Part shown: in pieces, positions 41,433 to 50,075 of the stretch
How positions within the stretch are numbered: the first letter of the stretch is position 1
Layout of the letters: every line of letters starts with the position of its first letter
Source of the DNA: Qipengyuania gaetbuli
GTDB lineage: Bacteria > Pseudomonadota > Alphaproteobacteria > Sphingomonadales > Sphingomonadaceae
Assembly: GCF_020524765.1 (NCBI RefSeq)
Contig: NZ_JAIVLR010000002.1
Span: 62,001 to 126,000 of the forward strand
Length of the DNA: 64,000 bases
Direction: 5' to 3'
Notes under the pieces: generated by a model
Databases searched by the model: none
The model's input: the letters and a program-made list of their open reading frames with translations, nothing else
Told to the model about the DNA's origin: nothing
Made by a program: the position numbers and the translations under genes

Positions 41433-43112
41433 ATGCTGGAAGAGAACAGGATTCTGCGCAGGGGACGGCGCCGGCGGTGGCTGGTCGATTACCCGCGCGT
41501 GGTGCCGCTGGCCATCTTCCTGCTGGTCGCGGCCGTCACCTTCGTCAGCGTCGTCGCGATCGAGAGCGGGCAGGCCGTGCGCGAAGAGGCGGAACTCAAC
41601 CGCAAGGCGCAGTCGATGGTTTCCGCGATCGAGCGACGCGCTTATTCGAATTCCGCCTTCCTGCGCGCCGCGGCTGCCCTTTTCAGCTCGCAAGGCGAGG
41701 TCAGCAGCGACAGCTTCCGGCAATTCGTCACCGAACTGCGGCTCGATGCGGATTACCGCGGGGCAGAGGGTATCGGCTGGGCCCCGGCGATCTCTTCCGG
41801 CGAAATCGTGAGGACCGAGGACCTCCTGAGCGAGGGGCGCGTCAGCCGCGTCAGGATTACGCCCAGCATCGTCGACCAGCCGCGCTCGCAGCTCGTCCCT
41901 GTGCTCTATCTCCAGCCCGACACGCTGAGAAACCGCCGCGCGCTCGGGTTCGACATGTATTCCGAGCCAGTCCGGCGCGAAGCGCTGGATGAGGCGACCA
42001 AGTCCGCGCGGCCTACCTCGACCGGCAAGGTGGTGCTGGTCCAGGAGGGCGGCGTGGAGGAGCCGGGCTTCCTCATCTACATGCCCGTCTTCGACGGCGG
42101 CATCACCGACCGCGTCCTCAAGGGCTTCGTCTACAGCCCGTTCAATGCGGGCGAATTCCTTGCCTCGGCGGGTGATCTCGTCGGCGATGACGAAACGGGG
42201 GTCCGGCTCTACGACATCGGTGACGACAAGCGCGACCTGATGGCGGAACTGCCGGGCTGGAAGCCGGACGTTCCCTATGTCGAGCGCGAGGTCGACATGG
42301 CCAACCGCAAGATGCTGCTGGTCGTCCAGTCCAGCGCGGTGGAAGTCCTTTCGCCGCTTTCGATGATCACGCTGCTGTTCGGCCTGGCGGTTGCAAGCCT
42401 CCTCCTGGTGGTCGCCCGCCTGCTGACCCAGCAGGCGCAGGAAGACAGCCGTTCGCTCGAATGGTTCGCTGAACAGAACTCGATCCGCAATTCGCTCACC
42501 CGCGAGCTGAACCACCGCGTCAAGAACACGCTCGCCAATGTGCTGTCGATCGTGTCGCTGACCCGGCGGCGGGCGGACAATCTGGACGAGTTCGCGCAAG
42601 GCATCGACAGCCGCATCCGCGCCCTGTCGGCAACCCACGACCTGCTCACCCAGTCCGAATGGGGCACCACGCCGATCCGTTCGGTGATCGAGGTCGAACT
42701 GGCACCCTATGCCAATGCAGAAGACCACACGGTCGTGATGGAAGGGCCGGATGTCGAACTGGCGCCCAACGATGCGCTCTCGATGGGGCTGGCGATCCAC
42801 GAACTGGCGACCAATGCCGCCAAATTCGGCGCTTTGAGCCGGGCAGGCGGCAAGGTCACCGTCATCTGGACGCTGGTGAACGAAGGGCTTGCCCGGATCG
42901 ACTGGTCCGAAAGCGGCGGTCCGCGCGTGACCGAGCCGCAGAAGCGCGGGTTCGGCACCGACCTCATCGAAAAGATCGTCGCCCACGAACTGCGCCATCC
43001 GGTGGAGCTGGAATTCCTGCCGACGGGCGTGCGGTGCAAGCTGCTGGTCCCTGTGCGCGAACCCAACGAGTTCATGCTGCGCAGCGGCCCGCCCCCGCAA
43101 AAGGGCCACTGA
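41433..43112 (+). CDS. CHASE-domain sensor histidine kinase of HWE/HisKA_2 type
   Basis: 559 residues. An N-terminal membrane helix (about 25-48) and a second helix (about 310-330) enclose a periplasmic CHASE-type sensor domain (SQGEVSSDSFRQFV, GAEGIGWAPAIS, FDMYSEPVRREALDEAT). The kinase core has the phospho-acceptor in RELNHRVKNTLANV (His361), and an ATPase domain with HELATNAAKFGAL and GFGTDLI, the HWE/HisKA_2 subclass that feeds PhyR in the general stress response. It is divergent from nepR-ecfG and convergent with phyR. The signal sensed is unknown. ATG 41433 follows GGGGACGG; GTG 41415 is an alternative. Confidence 0.88.
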   Translation: MLEENRILRRGRRRRWLVDYPRVVPLAIFLLVAAVTFVSVVAIESGQAVREEAELNRKAQSMVSAIERRAYSNSAFLRAAAALFSSQGEVSSDSFRQFVTELRLDADYRGAEGIGWAPAISSGEIVRTEDLLSEGRVSRVRITPSIVDQPRSQLVPVLYLQPDTLRNRRALGFDMYSEPVRREALDEATKSARPTSTGKVVLVQEGGVEEPGFLIYMPVFDGGITDRVLKGFVYSPFNAGEFLASAGDLVGDDETGVRLYDIGDDKRDLMAELPGWKPDVPYVEREVDMANRKMLLVVQSSAVEVLSPLSMITLLFGLAVASLLLVVARLLTQQAQEDSRSLEWFAEQNSIRNSLTRELNHRVKNTLANVLSIVSLTRRRADNLDEFAQGIDSRIRALSATHDLLTQSEWGTTPIRSVIEVELAPYANAEDHTVVMEGPDVELAPNDALSMGLAIHELATNAAKFGALSRAGGKVTVIWTLVNEGLARIDWSESGGPRVTEPQKRGFGTDLIEKIVAHELRHPVELEFLPTGVRCKLLVPVREPNEFMLRSGPPPQKGH

Positions 43113-43143
43113 TCAAGCCAGTCACCAGATTGCAGGCACGAAA

Positions 43144-43177
43144 AAGGCCGCCGGGACCATAGTCCGGGCGGCCCTTT
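43144..43177. terminator. Bidirectional hairpin terminator between sensor kinase and phyR
   Basis: GGCCGCC-GGGAC (from 43146) pairs with GTCC-GGGCGGCC (to 43173), with a one-base bulge; A tract on the left and CCTTTTG on the right let it act on both strands. Confidence 0.75.
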
Positions 43178-43194
43178 TGTAGAGGTCTGGCAGC

Positions 43195-43983
43195 TCAGCC
43201 CAGCGGGCGGCTTGATCCGAAGAACAGGGCCTGGCTGATGGCCGCACGCACCGTCTGTTCCTGGAACGGCTTGGTCACCAGGTACGTCGGTTCGGGACGG
43301 TCGCCGGTCAGCAGGCGCTCGGGATAGGCAGTGATGAAGATCACCGGCACGCTGTCGATGGCGAGGATATCGTCGACCGCATCGAGGCCTGAGGAGCCGT
43401 CGGCCAGCTGGATATCGGCCAGCACGAGGCCCGGCGTCTTCTGGGCGACGACTTCCTGTGCCTGCGTGCGCGTGGCAGCGGTGCCGCACACTTCGTGGCC
43501 GAGCGAGGTCACGAGGTCTTCAAGCTGCATGGAGATCAGCGGCTCGTCCTCGATGATGAGCACGCTGGTCGCGCTTTCGCGGTCGATTTCGCTGACCGCT
43601 TCCTGCACCAGCCGTTCGATCTGGTCGGGAGCGAGGTCCATGATCTCGCCGGCCTGTTCGACCGAGAAGTCCTCCAGCGTCGTCAGCAGCAATGCCTGGC
43701 GGTTGAGCGGGGTGATCGACTTGAGCCGGTCCTGCGCAGCGCCTTCATGGCCTTCGCCGACAGGCTCGGGCACGTCCATGTATGCGCTGGCCCAGACCTT
43801 GTTGAATGCGCGGTAGAGCGGCACGCGGCCACCTTCCAGCGAAGCCTTCAGCTGGTCGTCGGCCAGGGCGGCTTCCAGCGTGGCACGGACGAATGCGTCC
43901 CCCGTTGCCTGCGAGCCGGTCAGCGCGCGCGCATAGCGGCGCAGGTAAGGCAGATTTTTCGCGATTTGATCACCAAGCGACAT
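43195..43983 (-). CDS. phyR: PhyR general stress response regulator (sigma-like domain plus receiver)
   Basis: 262 residues. The N-terminal half is an EcfG-like sigma mimic (MSLGDQIAKNLPYLRRYARALTGS, then LNRQALLLTTLEDFSVEQAGEIM), and the C-terminal half is a receiver with the phosphoacceptor Asp190 in LVLADIQLADG and the KPF switch Lys. When phosphorylated, PhyR binds NepR and frees EcfG. The domain order receiver-last is the PhyR hallmark. An EcfG-type promoter stands upstream, implying positive feedback. Confidence 0.95.
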   Translation of the reverse strand: MSLGDQIAKNLPYLRRYARALTGSQATGDAFVRATLEAALADDQLKASLEGGRVPLYRAFNKVWASAYMDVPEPVGEGHEGAAQDRLKSITPLNRQALLLTTLEDFSVEQAGEIMDLAPDQIERLVQEAVSEIDRESATSVLIIEDEPLISMQLEDLVTSLGHEVCGTAATRTQAQEVVAQKTPGLVLADIQLADGSSGLDAVDDILAIDSVPVIFITAYPERLLTGDRPEPTYLVTKPFQEQTVRAAISQALFFGSSRPLG

Positions 43984-44012
43984 ATAACCCCTTCCGTGGT
44001 TTGCGCGCATGG

Positions 44013-44037
44013 AACGTCCCATCGCGACGGTGGTTCC
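44013..44037 (-). promoter_or_regulatory. EcfG-dependent promoter of phyR
   Basis: On the minus strand GGAAC (44037-44033) and CGTT (44016-44013) are separated by 16 bases, 30 bases upstream of the phyR ATG. Forward GGAAC at 44011-44015 makes the box partly palindromic. Confidence 0.75.
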
Positions 44038-44141
44038 TATCCCGACGCAGGAAAATCCGCGTTGTTTGTAAAAAGCACCGAGCCGGGAAATCAACGAACC
44101 GCGGTCGCTCGATGGAATTCTGGTTGCTGGGGAGAGCCGGG

Positions 44142-44888
44142 ATGTTTGAAGTAGCGAAACCTTATGCGTGCAGGGAGTGCCCCCTGCAGCATTGTCCGGG
44201 CCTGCGACCGCTGGAAGAGCGGCAGCTGGACTATATCCAGACCATCAAGACCGGGGAATACCGTTTCGAGCGCGGGGACACCGTGCTGCAGGAACAGGAA
44301 AGCTGCGATTACCTCTTCACGATCCTCGAAGGGGTGGCGATCCGTTTCCTCACCCTCGACGACGGGCGCCGGCAGATCGTCAACTTCATGTTCCCCGGTG
44401 ACCTTATCGGCCTGCAGGGCGCATTCGACGATGTCGTGAGCCATTCGGTCGAGGCGATCCTGCCGCTGCGCCTTTGCCGTTTCCGTCGCAACGACTTCGT
44501 CGCGCTGATCAAGGAGCATCCCCGGCTCGGCTACGACATCACCTGGCTGGCTGCCAAAGAGGAAAGCGCGCTGGAGGGGCACTTGGTCTCGCTCGGGCAG
44601 CGCAGCGCGCGCGAGCGTGTCGTGTTCCTTGCCGTCTGGCTGCTCGACCGCGCACTGGCGACAGGCCTCGCTCGCGAGGGCAACAAGTTCGCCATGCCGA
44701 TTACCCAGTCCCAGATCGCCGACATGCTCGGGCTGTCGCTCGTCCATACCAATCGCACCATCCGCGCGCTGGACCGCGACGGGCTGGTCCAGTGGACCTC
44801 GCGCGAGATCTGCGTGCCGGACATGGATAAGGCTGCCGAATTCGCCGATTTCGACTTGTCCGGAAAGACTGTCAGACCCTTCATCTGA
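44142..44888 (+). CDS. FNR-like Crp/Fnr family transcription regulator
   Basis: 248 residues: a cNMP-binding-type barrel (about 30-140) and a winged helix (about 165-230, with ITQSQIADMLGLSLVHTNRTIRAL). N-terminal cysteines 10, 13 and 18 (CRECPLQHC) plus Cys112 (LRLCRFRR) align with the four [4Fe-4S] ligands of E. coli FNR, suggesting oxygen sensing. The recognition helix reads SLVHTNR rather than FNR's VETISR, so the DNA site should differ. ATG 44142 has GGGGAGAG upstream. It is divergent from phyR. Confidence 0.85.
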   Translation: MFEVAKPYACRECPLQHCPGLRPLEERQLDYIQTIKTGEYRFERGDTVLQEQESCDYLFTILEGVAIRFLTLDDGRRQIVNFMFPGDLIGLQGAFDDVVSHSVEAILPLRLCRFRRNDFVALIKEHPRLGYDITWLAAKEESALEGHLVSLGQRSARERVVFLAVWLLDRALATGLAREGNKFAMPITQSQIADMLGLSLVHTNRTIRALDRDGLVQWTSREICVPDMDKAAEFADFDLSGKTVRPFI

Positions 44889-44894
44889 CAGGCG

Positions 44895-44911
44895 AAAAAA
44901 ATTTTTTCGTC
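44895..44911. repeat. AT palindrome CGAAAAAAATTTTTTCG after the FNR-like gene
   Basis: A perfect palindrome around a central A, seven bases after the stop of the FNR-like gene. It may bend DNA or act as a weak terminator; the stronger hairpin is at 44999. Confidence 0.35.
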
Positions 44912-44998
44912 GCAGGGAACTACCTTCCCGTCCGGACATTTCCCCTATGTCACCGCCGAGACCCCCCTCCCGTCCAAGCGGCTGGTGATACGATCCCG

Positions 44999-45036
44999 AA
45001 AGGCCTTCGCTCCCCGTGAGCGGAGGCCTTTTTTCT
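44999..45036 (+). terminator. Rho-independent terminator
   Basis: AAGGCCTTCGCTC and GAGCGGAGGCCTT form a stem with one T-G wobble, followed by a six-T run at 45029-45034. It lies about 110 bases downstream of the FNR-like gene, before the convergent response regulator. Confidence 0.8.
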
Positions 45037-45092
45037 TGCCCGTAAGAGCGAGCGGGACTTGCGCAGAGGGAATGCCGGGCGGGGTCGGCGGG

Positions 45093-45545
45093 TCAGCCGG
45101 GACGCAAGGCGCCGCGCAGGCGCGAGATAACGCCGCGCCTTTCGGGCTGCGAGAGCAGGTCGACCAGCACCGCCGGTTCGTAGGGTTTCTCGAGCACGCT
45201 CCCCATCTCGGCGATGTTGGCCGGAATGTCCTCCGGCTGGCCGGTCGAAAAGATGATGCGCGGGCTGTCGGGGCCCAGCGTCTTGACCAGTTCCGCGATC
45301 GCCCAGCCGTCGTCCCGGTCGGCGAGGTGCACGTCGAGCACGATCGCATCGGGCTGCTTGCGCCTGAGCGCGGCGAGGGCGCTGTCGGTGGTGGAGCAGG
45401 TATCGACTTCCGCCACGCCGGCGGCACGCAGGGCGTCCTCGATCAGCATGCCGAGCACGGCCTCGTCCTCCACCAGCAACACGTGGGCGGGCAGGGACTT
45501 CCTCGATGGCTTGGTGCGGGCGATTGCAGTCGATCCTGTAGGCAA
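45093..45545 (-). CDS. Single-domain response regulator
   Basis: 150 residues from TTG 45545. Receiver core: VLLVEDEAVLG, phosphoacceptor Asp71 in IVLDVHLADRDDG, IIFSTGQPEDIP and LEKPYEP with the switch Lys. No output domain is present. The PxFxTGx-KPY pattern resembles the FAT GUY single-domain regulators that steer PhyR phosphorylation in sphingomonads (the SdrG group). The open frame extends to 45638 but a stress promoter at 45573-45598 would start transcription after that, which is why I prefer the TTG. Confidence 0.8.
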   Translation of the reverse strand: MPTGSTAIARTKPSRKSLPAHVLLVEDEAVLGMLIEDALRAAGVAEVDTCSTTDSALAALRRKQPDAIVLDVHLADRDDGWAIAELVKTLGPDSPRIIFSTGQPEDIPANIAEMGSVLEKPYEPAVLVDLLSQPERRGVISRLRGALRPG

Positions 45546-45572
45546 GGCGCAATGATCGCGCCTTTCGGAATC

Positions 45573-45598
45573 AACGGAAGCGCGGGGGCGTGAGTTCC
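45573..45598 (-). promoter_or_regulatory. EcfG-dependent promoter of the single-domain response regulator
   Basis: On the minus strand GGAAC (45598-45594) and CGTT (45576-45573) are separated by 17 bases, 28 bases upstream of the proposed TTG start. Confidence 0.7.
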
Positions 45599-45650
45599 CG
45601 CTGTCCGACCATTCTTCGCCCGCGTTGCCCGATTGCAACGCGGGACAGGT

Positions 45651-46808
45651 TCAGAGGGCCTTTTCGTAGATCACGTATTCGCGATTGATCTTGCTCTCGA
45701 TCGCATCGGCGATGGCGATCATGCCCTTGTTGTCGTCGAGGATCCAGCCGATCTCGCCGCGGGTCGAGCCGTACAGGCTGTTGGCGTTCTCGCGGATCTT
45801 GCTGATCAGCATGAAGGCCAGCTGGCTGGCGAGGCGCGAGCTCTGGAATTCCTTGAGCACGCCCATCAGCGGTACGCGCATGCCCAGGCCCTTCGGATTG
45901 CCGAGCGCGCGTAGCAGGTGGAACCAGCCGAAGGGGAAGAGCTTGCCGCCCGTCCGCATCAGCACTTCGTTGATGTCGGGCAGCACGACCATGAAGGCGA
46001 CGGGGCGCCCGTCGAGTTCGGCCAGCATGTTGAGTTCGGGTTTGATGACCGGCTTCAGCTTCTTGGCCGCATAGGCGATCTCGTCCTCGGTGAAGGGGAC
46101 GAAGCCCCAATTGTCCGACCAGGCATCATTGAGGATTTCGAGGACCTGCCGGATTTCCTCCTGCCAGCGCGACTTGTCGACCGGGCGGATGCGGATGCGT
46201 TCGTTACGCTCGCCCGACTGGACGATGCGCTGGATCAGCGGCGGGAAGGGCTTCGAGATGTCGAGATCGTAGGTCAGCAGGCTCTTGGCACGGCCATAGC
46301 CCGCACCCTCGATCCACGGCTGGTAGTGCGCCGGGTCGTGGCCCATCATGATCATCGGTGAATGGTCGTGGCCCTTGACCAGGAGGCCGGGTTCTTCCCA
46401 GATCGACAGCGAGATCGGGCCGATAACGCGCGTCATGCCCTTGTCGCGCAGCCATGCCTCCGCCCGTGCCAGCAGCGCGTTGGCGACCGCCTCGTCCTCG
46501 GCATCGAAATAGCCGAACATGCCCGTGCCCGGGCCCATGCCCTGTTCCACGGGAAGTTCCAGCGCCAGATGGTCGATATGCGCCGCGATGCGACCCACCG
46601 GCTTGCCGGCGCGGTAGGCGATGAACAGCTGCACGCTGGCATGGCCGAAGAAGGGGTTCTTGCCCGGGTCGATCAGTTCCAGCTGTTCCGAGCGGATCTG
46701 CGGCACGGAATGCGGCACACTGGCCGCGAATTCCCGCCCAAGGTCGACGAAGGCTGCCCGCCCCGCCTTGCCATTCGCTTCCTCGATCACGATATTCTGG
46801 TCTGCCAC
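45651..46808 (-). CDS. YghO-like N-acetyltransferase-fold protein
   Basis: 385 residues from GTG 46808. VPHSVPQIRSEQLELIDPGKNPFFGHASVQLFIAYRAG and GYFDAEDEAVANALLARAEAWLRDKGMTRVIGPISLS are family markers of YghO-type proteins with two GNAT-like halves; WGFVPFTEDE and KPELNMLAELDGRPVAFMVVLPDINEVL follow. The function is unknown. It is divergent from the fatty acid desaturase gene. Confidence 0.75.
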   Translation of the reverse strand: MADQNIVIEEANGKAGRAAFVDLGREFAASVPHSVPQIRSEQLELIDPGKNPFFGHASVQLFIAYRAGKPVGRIAAHIDHLALELPVEQGMGPGTGMFGYFDAEDEAVANALLARAEAWLRDKGMTRVIGPISLSIWEEPGLLVKGHDHSPMIMMGHDPAHYQPWIEGAGYGRAKSLLTYDLDISKPFPPLIQRIVQSGERNERIRIRPVDKSRWQEEIRQVLEILNDAWSDNWGFVPFTEDEIAYAAKKLKPVIKPELNMLAELDGRPVAFMVVLPDINEVLMRTGGKLFPFGWFHLLRALGNPKGLGMRVPLMGVLKEFQSSRLASQLAFMLISKIRENANSLYGSTRGEIGWILDDNKGMIAIADAIESKINREYVIYEKAL

Positions 46809-46957
46809 GCATCAGGTCCCTTGTTCAGCGGGGGTTAGCCCTGCGTATGGCATATGATCTTTGTCAAGGAATCGCGCGCGCCCGATCACTATGATCGAGA
46901 GGTGAGACTGTCATTTTTCGCGCCATTCGACTAAGGGCACCCCCAGGAAAACCGATC

Positions 46958-48046
46958 ATGAACGCCGAACAGACCATTTCTGCCGATAGTGCCGCGCCCT
47001 TGCACGATGGCCGCGGCTGGCATTCGCAAATCGCCGACGACAAGGCGATGCTGCGCGCAGCGCGCGACCTGACCAAGGATATCGCCGATCACCGCGCCGC
47101 CATCTACTGGACCGACATGGTCGGCTCGGCACTGGCGGGCTATGCCGCGCTGGCAGGGGCGATCCTGGTGGACAATACCGCGCTGGCCGTCGCGCTGGCC
47201 GTAGTTTCCGTTCTCGCGCTCTACCGCGCGCTGCTGTTCATCCACGAAATTTCCCATTTCCGGAACGGTGCGCTGCCCGGCTTCCGTGCGGCGTGGAACC
47301 TCTTCGTCGGCATTCCCATGCTGACGCCGTCCTTCATGTACGAACAGGTGCACACGCTGCACCACAAGCGCACGCAGTACGGCACGATCGAGGATCCGGA
47401 GTACCTGCCGCTCGCCCTCATGAAGCCGTGGAGCCTGCCGCTCTTCGTGATCATCGCCATCCTTGCGCCGGTCGCCCTGCTGATCCGCTTTGCGGTCCTG
47501 GTACCGCTTGGTGCGATCATCCCTGCGATCCGCCGCCTGACCTGGCAGAGGGCCAGTGCGCTCGCCATCAATCCCGACTTCCGCCGCCGCGCGCCCGAAG
47601 GCGATCTTGCACCTCGCGTCCTGCTGCAGGAGGCAGGCGGGTTCCTCTGGTCCTGGCTGCTGATCGGCAGCGTTTTCGCATTCGGCTGGAAGCCGCTGCT
47701 GATTGCGCTGGGCGTGGCCTCGGCCGTCGCGCTGTTGAACCAATTGCGGACGCTTGTGGCGCACTTGTGGGAGAACGAAGGCGAGGCGATGACCGTCACG
47801 GCCCAATTCCTCGACAGCGTCAACGTGCCGCCGCCCGGCTTCATTGCAGAGATCTGGGCGCCGGTGGGCTTGCGCTATCACGCGCTGCACCACCTGATGC
47901 CCTCGATGCCCTACCATTCACTGCCCGAGGCGCATCGCCGCCTTGCGCGCGAACTGGGCGAAAGCTCGACCTATCACGGTGCCAACCATTCCGGCATGGG
48001 CGTGCTCGTGGCCCGCATCGCCCGCAGCACGATGGGCCGCCGCTAG
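46958..48046 (+). CDS. Membrane fatty acid desaturase
   Basis: 362 residues with four hydrophobic segments. The three di-iron histidine boxes are HEISH (about residue 92), HTLHHKRTQYG (about 131) and HALHHLMPSMPYH (about 308). It should desaturate membrane acyl chains using molecular oxygen. No electron donor gene is adjacent. AGGAAA precedes the ATG. Confidence 0.9.
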   Translation: MNAEQTISADSAAPLHDGRGWHSQIADDKAMLRAARDLTKDIADHRAAIYWTDMVGSALAGYAALAGAILVDNTALAVALAVVSVLALYRALLFIHEISHFRNGALPGFRAAWNLFVGIPMLTPSFMYEQVHTLHHKRTQYGTIEDPEYLPLALMKPWSLPLFVIIAILAPVALLIRFAVLVPLGAIIPAIRRLTWQRASALAINPDFRRRAPEGDLAPRVLLQEAGGFLWSWLLIGSVFAFGWKPLLIALGVASAVALLNQLRTLVAHLWENEGEAMTVTAQFLDSVNVPPPGFIAEIWAPVGLRYHALHHLMPSMPYHSLPEAHRRLARELGESSTYHGANHSGMGVLVARIARSTMGRR

Positions 48047-48065
48047 GCGCAATCCTTCACGAGAC

Positions 48066-48108
48066 AAAACAAAAGGGCCGCCCCACTCGGTGGATGGGGG
48101 CGGCCCTT
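48066..48108. terminator. Hairpin terminator shared by the desaturase and the small lipoprotein gene
   Basis: AAGGGCCGCCCC (48073-48084) pairs with GGGGGCGGCCCTT (48096-48108). The minus strand has a TTTTGTTTTG tract after the stem, so it works best for the small lipoprotein gene. Confidence 0.75.
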
Positions 48109-48142
48109 CGCTATCACGGGTCTGCGACCCTTAGTGAAACGC

Positions 48143-48397
48143 TTAGTTGGCGTCGATTTCGGCCTTCACACCGTCTTCGCTGACAGTGGCGTCGACATCG
48201 GCGCCGTCGATGGTCAGGCTCGAGCCTTCTTCACCTTCGACCGGCTCTGCCACGACGGTCTCGGTCGCGGTCGGCTGGATGACCGTGGTGTCGGTGCCTT
48301 CCGCAGCGGCAGTGTCTTCGGCTTCCGGCGCATTGGCTTCGGCGCACGCGCCGAGGGCGAGGGCGGCGGCGAGGGCGGGGATTGCGAACTTCTTCAT
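48143..48397 (-). CDS. Small acidic lipoprotein
   Basis: 84 residues with a lipoprotein signal peptide (MKKFAIPALAAALALGAC), then an acidic, threonine- and glutamate-rich chain of low complexity. There is no family I recognise; it resembles small entericidin-like or envelope lipoproteins only in size. The upstream AGGAGAT ribosome site supports the ATG at 48397. Confidence 0.65.
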   Translation of the reverse strand: MKKFAIPALAAALALGACAEANAPEAEDTAAAEGTDTTVIQPTATETVVAEPVEGEEGSSLTIDGADVDATVSEDGVKAEIDAN

Positions 48398-48458
48398 GTC
48401 ACATCTCCTTTGTGGCGACATTCGGGCATCAATGCGCCGGAAATGTGGCGGTTCCCGC

Positions 48459-48977
48459 CTATCCGAGAAACCGTATCATCGCGCAGCGACGCTCGCGCGG
48501 GAGGCCGTGGGCGACTTCCTGCTCGATATCCGCCTTGAGCCTGGGGTGTGCATCGAGGTCGCTGACCGTCTCGAACCCGTGGCGGGCGTAGAAGGGGGCA
48601 TTCCACGGCACGTCCACGAAGGTGGTGAGCGTCAGCGAGGCAAAACCGCTGTTATGTGCGTCGATACCAAGCGCCCGTAGCAGGACCGAGCCGACGCCCT
48701 TGCGCTGCATGTCCGGATGGACCGAGAATTCGCGGATATGCAGTTCGCGGCGGAACGGTTCGGTGGAGATGAAGCCGACCAGGCGGCCTTCGGTCTCAGC
48801 GACCAGCGAGTGCCCCTTGCGGATCAGCGAAGCCTGTCTCTCCGCAGGAATGGCATGCATTCCCGCGACGCCCGACAATCCCTCGATGTCCAGGAAAAGC
48901 CTGCCGGCCGCCAGTTCGATCTCGGGAAGATGTGCCGCATCCTCGACCCGCGCGAGCCTGATCGAGAAATCGCTCAT
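48459..48977 (-). CDS. GNAT family N-acetyltransferase
   Basis: 172 residues. The acetyl-CoA binding motif A is IREFSVHPDMQRKGVGSVLLRA, and the C-terminal NAPFYARHGFE is motif B. The substrate is unknown. The ATG overlaps the lptG stop by four bases (ATGA at 48974-48977), so it is coupled to the lipopolysaccharide transport genes. Confidence 0.9.
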   Translation of the reverse strand: MSDFSIRLARVEDAAHLPEIELAAGRLFLDIEGLSGVAGMHAIPAERQASLIRKGHSLVAETEGRLVGFISTEPFRRELHIREFSVHPDMQRKGVGSVLLRALGIDAHNSGFASLTLTTFVDVPWNAPFYARHGFETVSDLDAHPRLKADIEQEVAHGLPRERRCAMIRFLG

Positions 48978-50071
48978 TCCTCGGTGCGGATCAGCACGGT
49001 CTCGCCGATCAGCAGAAACAGGAAGAACGGTGCCCAGGCGGCAAGGAAAGGCGGGTAGCCGCCAAAGCTGCCCATCGCCAATGCGGCATTGTCGACCACG
49101 AAATAGGCAAAGCCCAGCGCCATGCCGATGATCGCGCGCAGGAACAGCTGGCCCGATCGCGCAAGGCCGAACGCGGCCACCGCGCCCAGCAGCGGCATCA
49201 GGAAGGACGACAGCGGGCCGGAAAGCTTGTGCCACCACTTGGCGCGCAATTCGCCGGTGCGGCGTCCCGCCTCTTCGTAGGCGTCGATCGAGGCGCCCAG
49301 TTCCCAGAAGGGGACCGCGTCGGGGTCGATCCGCGCGAGGTCGATCTGGTCAGGCGTGAGGCCTTCGCCGACGAGCAATTCGTCTTCCTTGCGCGAGGTC
49401 GCGGTCGCCACTTCGAAGCGTTCCACATCCTCCAGCTTCCAGCCGGGGGCGGCATAGGTCGCGCGGTCGGCGACGACCTGTTCCATGATCGCGCCTTCGG
49501 GGCTGCGGCGGTACCAGGTGACCTTGCGCATGGCGATGGCATTGCCGGAACCAGCCAGCTGCGCTGCGGTGAGGACATTCTCGCCGTCGGTCAGATAGAC
49601 GTTGGCGCGGACGTTCGATTCCTCGGGGATCGGGCCGTATTCCGCCGCCTCCCATGCCTTGAGCGTGGCCGTTGCGCGGGTCACGACGCGCTCGTTGAAG
49701 ACGAAACTGGCTCCGCCCACGATCGCAGCGGTCAGCAGCAGCGGGGCCAGCACTTGGTGGGCCGACAGGCCCGCCGCCTTCATCGCGATGACCTCGCTGT
49801 TCTGGTTGAGCGTGACGAGGCTGATCAGCGTCGCGAGCAGAACCGAATAAGGCAGGAAGCGCTGGATCAACTGCGGTATTCTGAGCCCGGCATAGGTGAG
49901 AAGTTCGCCTTGCCCGTTCCCCTCCACCGCCAGGATCTTCCCGCTGTTCGACAACAGGTCGAGCATCATGAGAACAAGCACGAGCATGATCAGCACCGCA
50001 AGAATGCGGACCACGAAGAGCTTGGCCAGATAGGTCGTCAGCGTACGCGAGGGAAAGAATGCGAGTTGCAT
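48974..50071 (-). CDS. lptG: LPS export permease LptG
   Basis: 365 residues of the YjgP/YjgQ family. Three N-terminal helices, a periplasmic beta-jellyroll region (about 130-265) and three C-terminal helices are visible. NSEVIAMKAAGLSAHQVLAPL is the conserved coupling-helix region. With LptF it forms the inner-membrane permease that extracts lipopolysaccharide for the Lpt bridge. It begins four bases after lptF. Confidence 0.9.
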   Translation of the reverse strand: MQLAFFPSRTLTTYLAKLFVVRILAVLIMLVLVLMMLDLLSNSGKILAVEGNGQGELLTYAGLRIPQLIQRFLPYSVLLATLISLVTLNQNSEVIAMKAAGLSAHQVLAPLLLTAAIVGGASFVFNERVVTRATATLKAWEAAEYGPIPEESNVRANVYLTDGENVLTAAQLAGSGNAIAMRKVTWYRRSPEGAIMEQVVADRATYAAPGWKLEDVERFEVATATSRKEDELLVGEGLTPDQIDLARIDPDAVPFWELGASIDAYEEAGRRTGELRAKWWHKLSGPLSSFLMPLLGAVAAFGLARSGQLFLRAIIGMALGFAYFVVDNAALAMGSFGGYPPFLAAWAPFFLFLLIGETVLIRTEE

Positions 50072-50075
50072 GGTC

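Noticed and set aside
45546-45638. N-terminal extension of the single-domain response regulator
   Set aside because: The extension would be transcribed only from a promoter further upstream; the stress promoter lies inside it and the residues do not look like receiver sequence.
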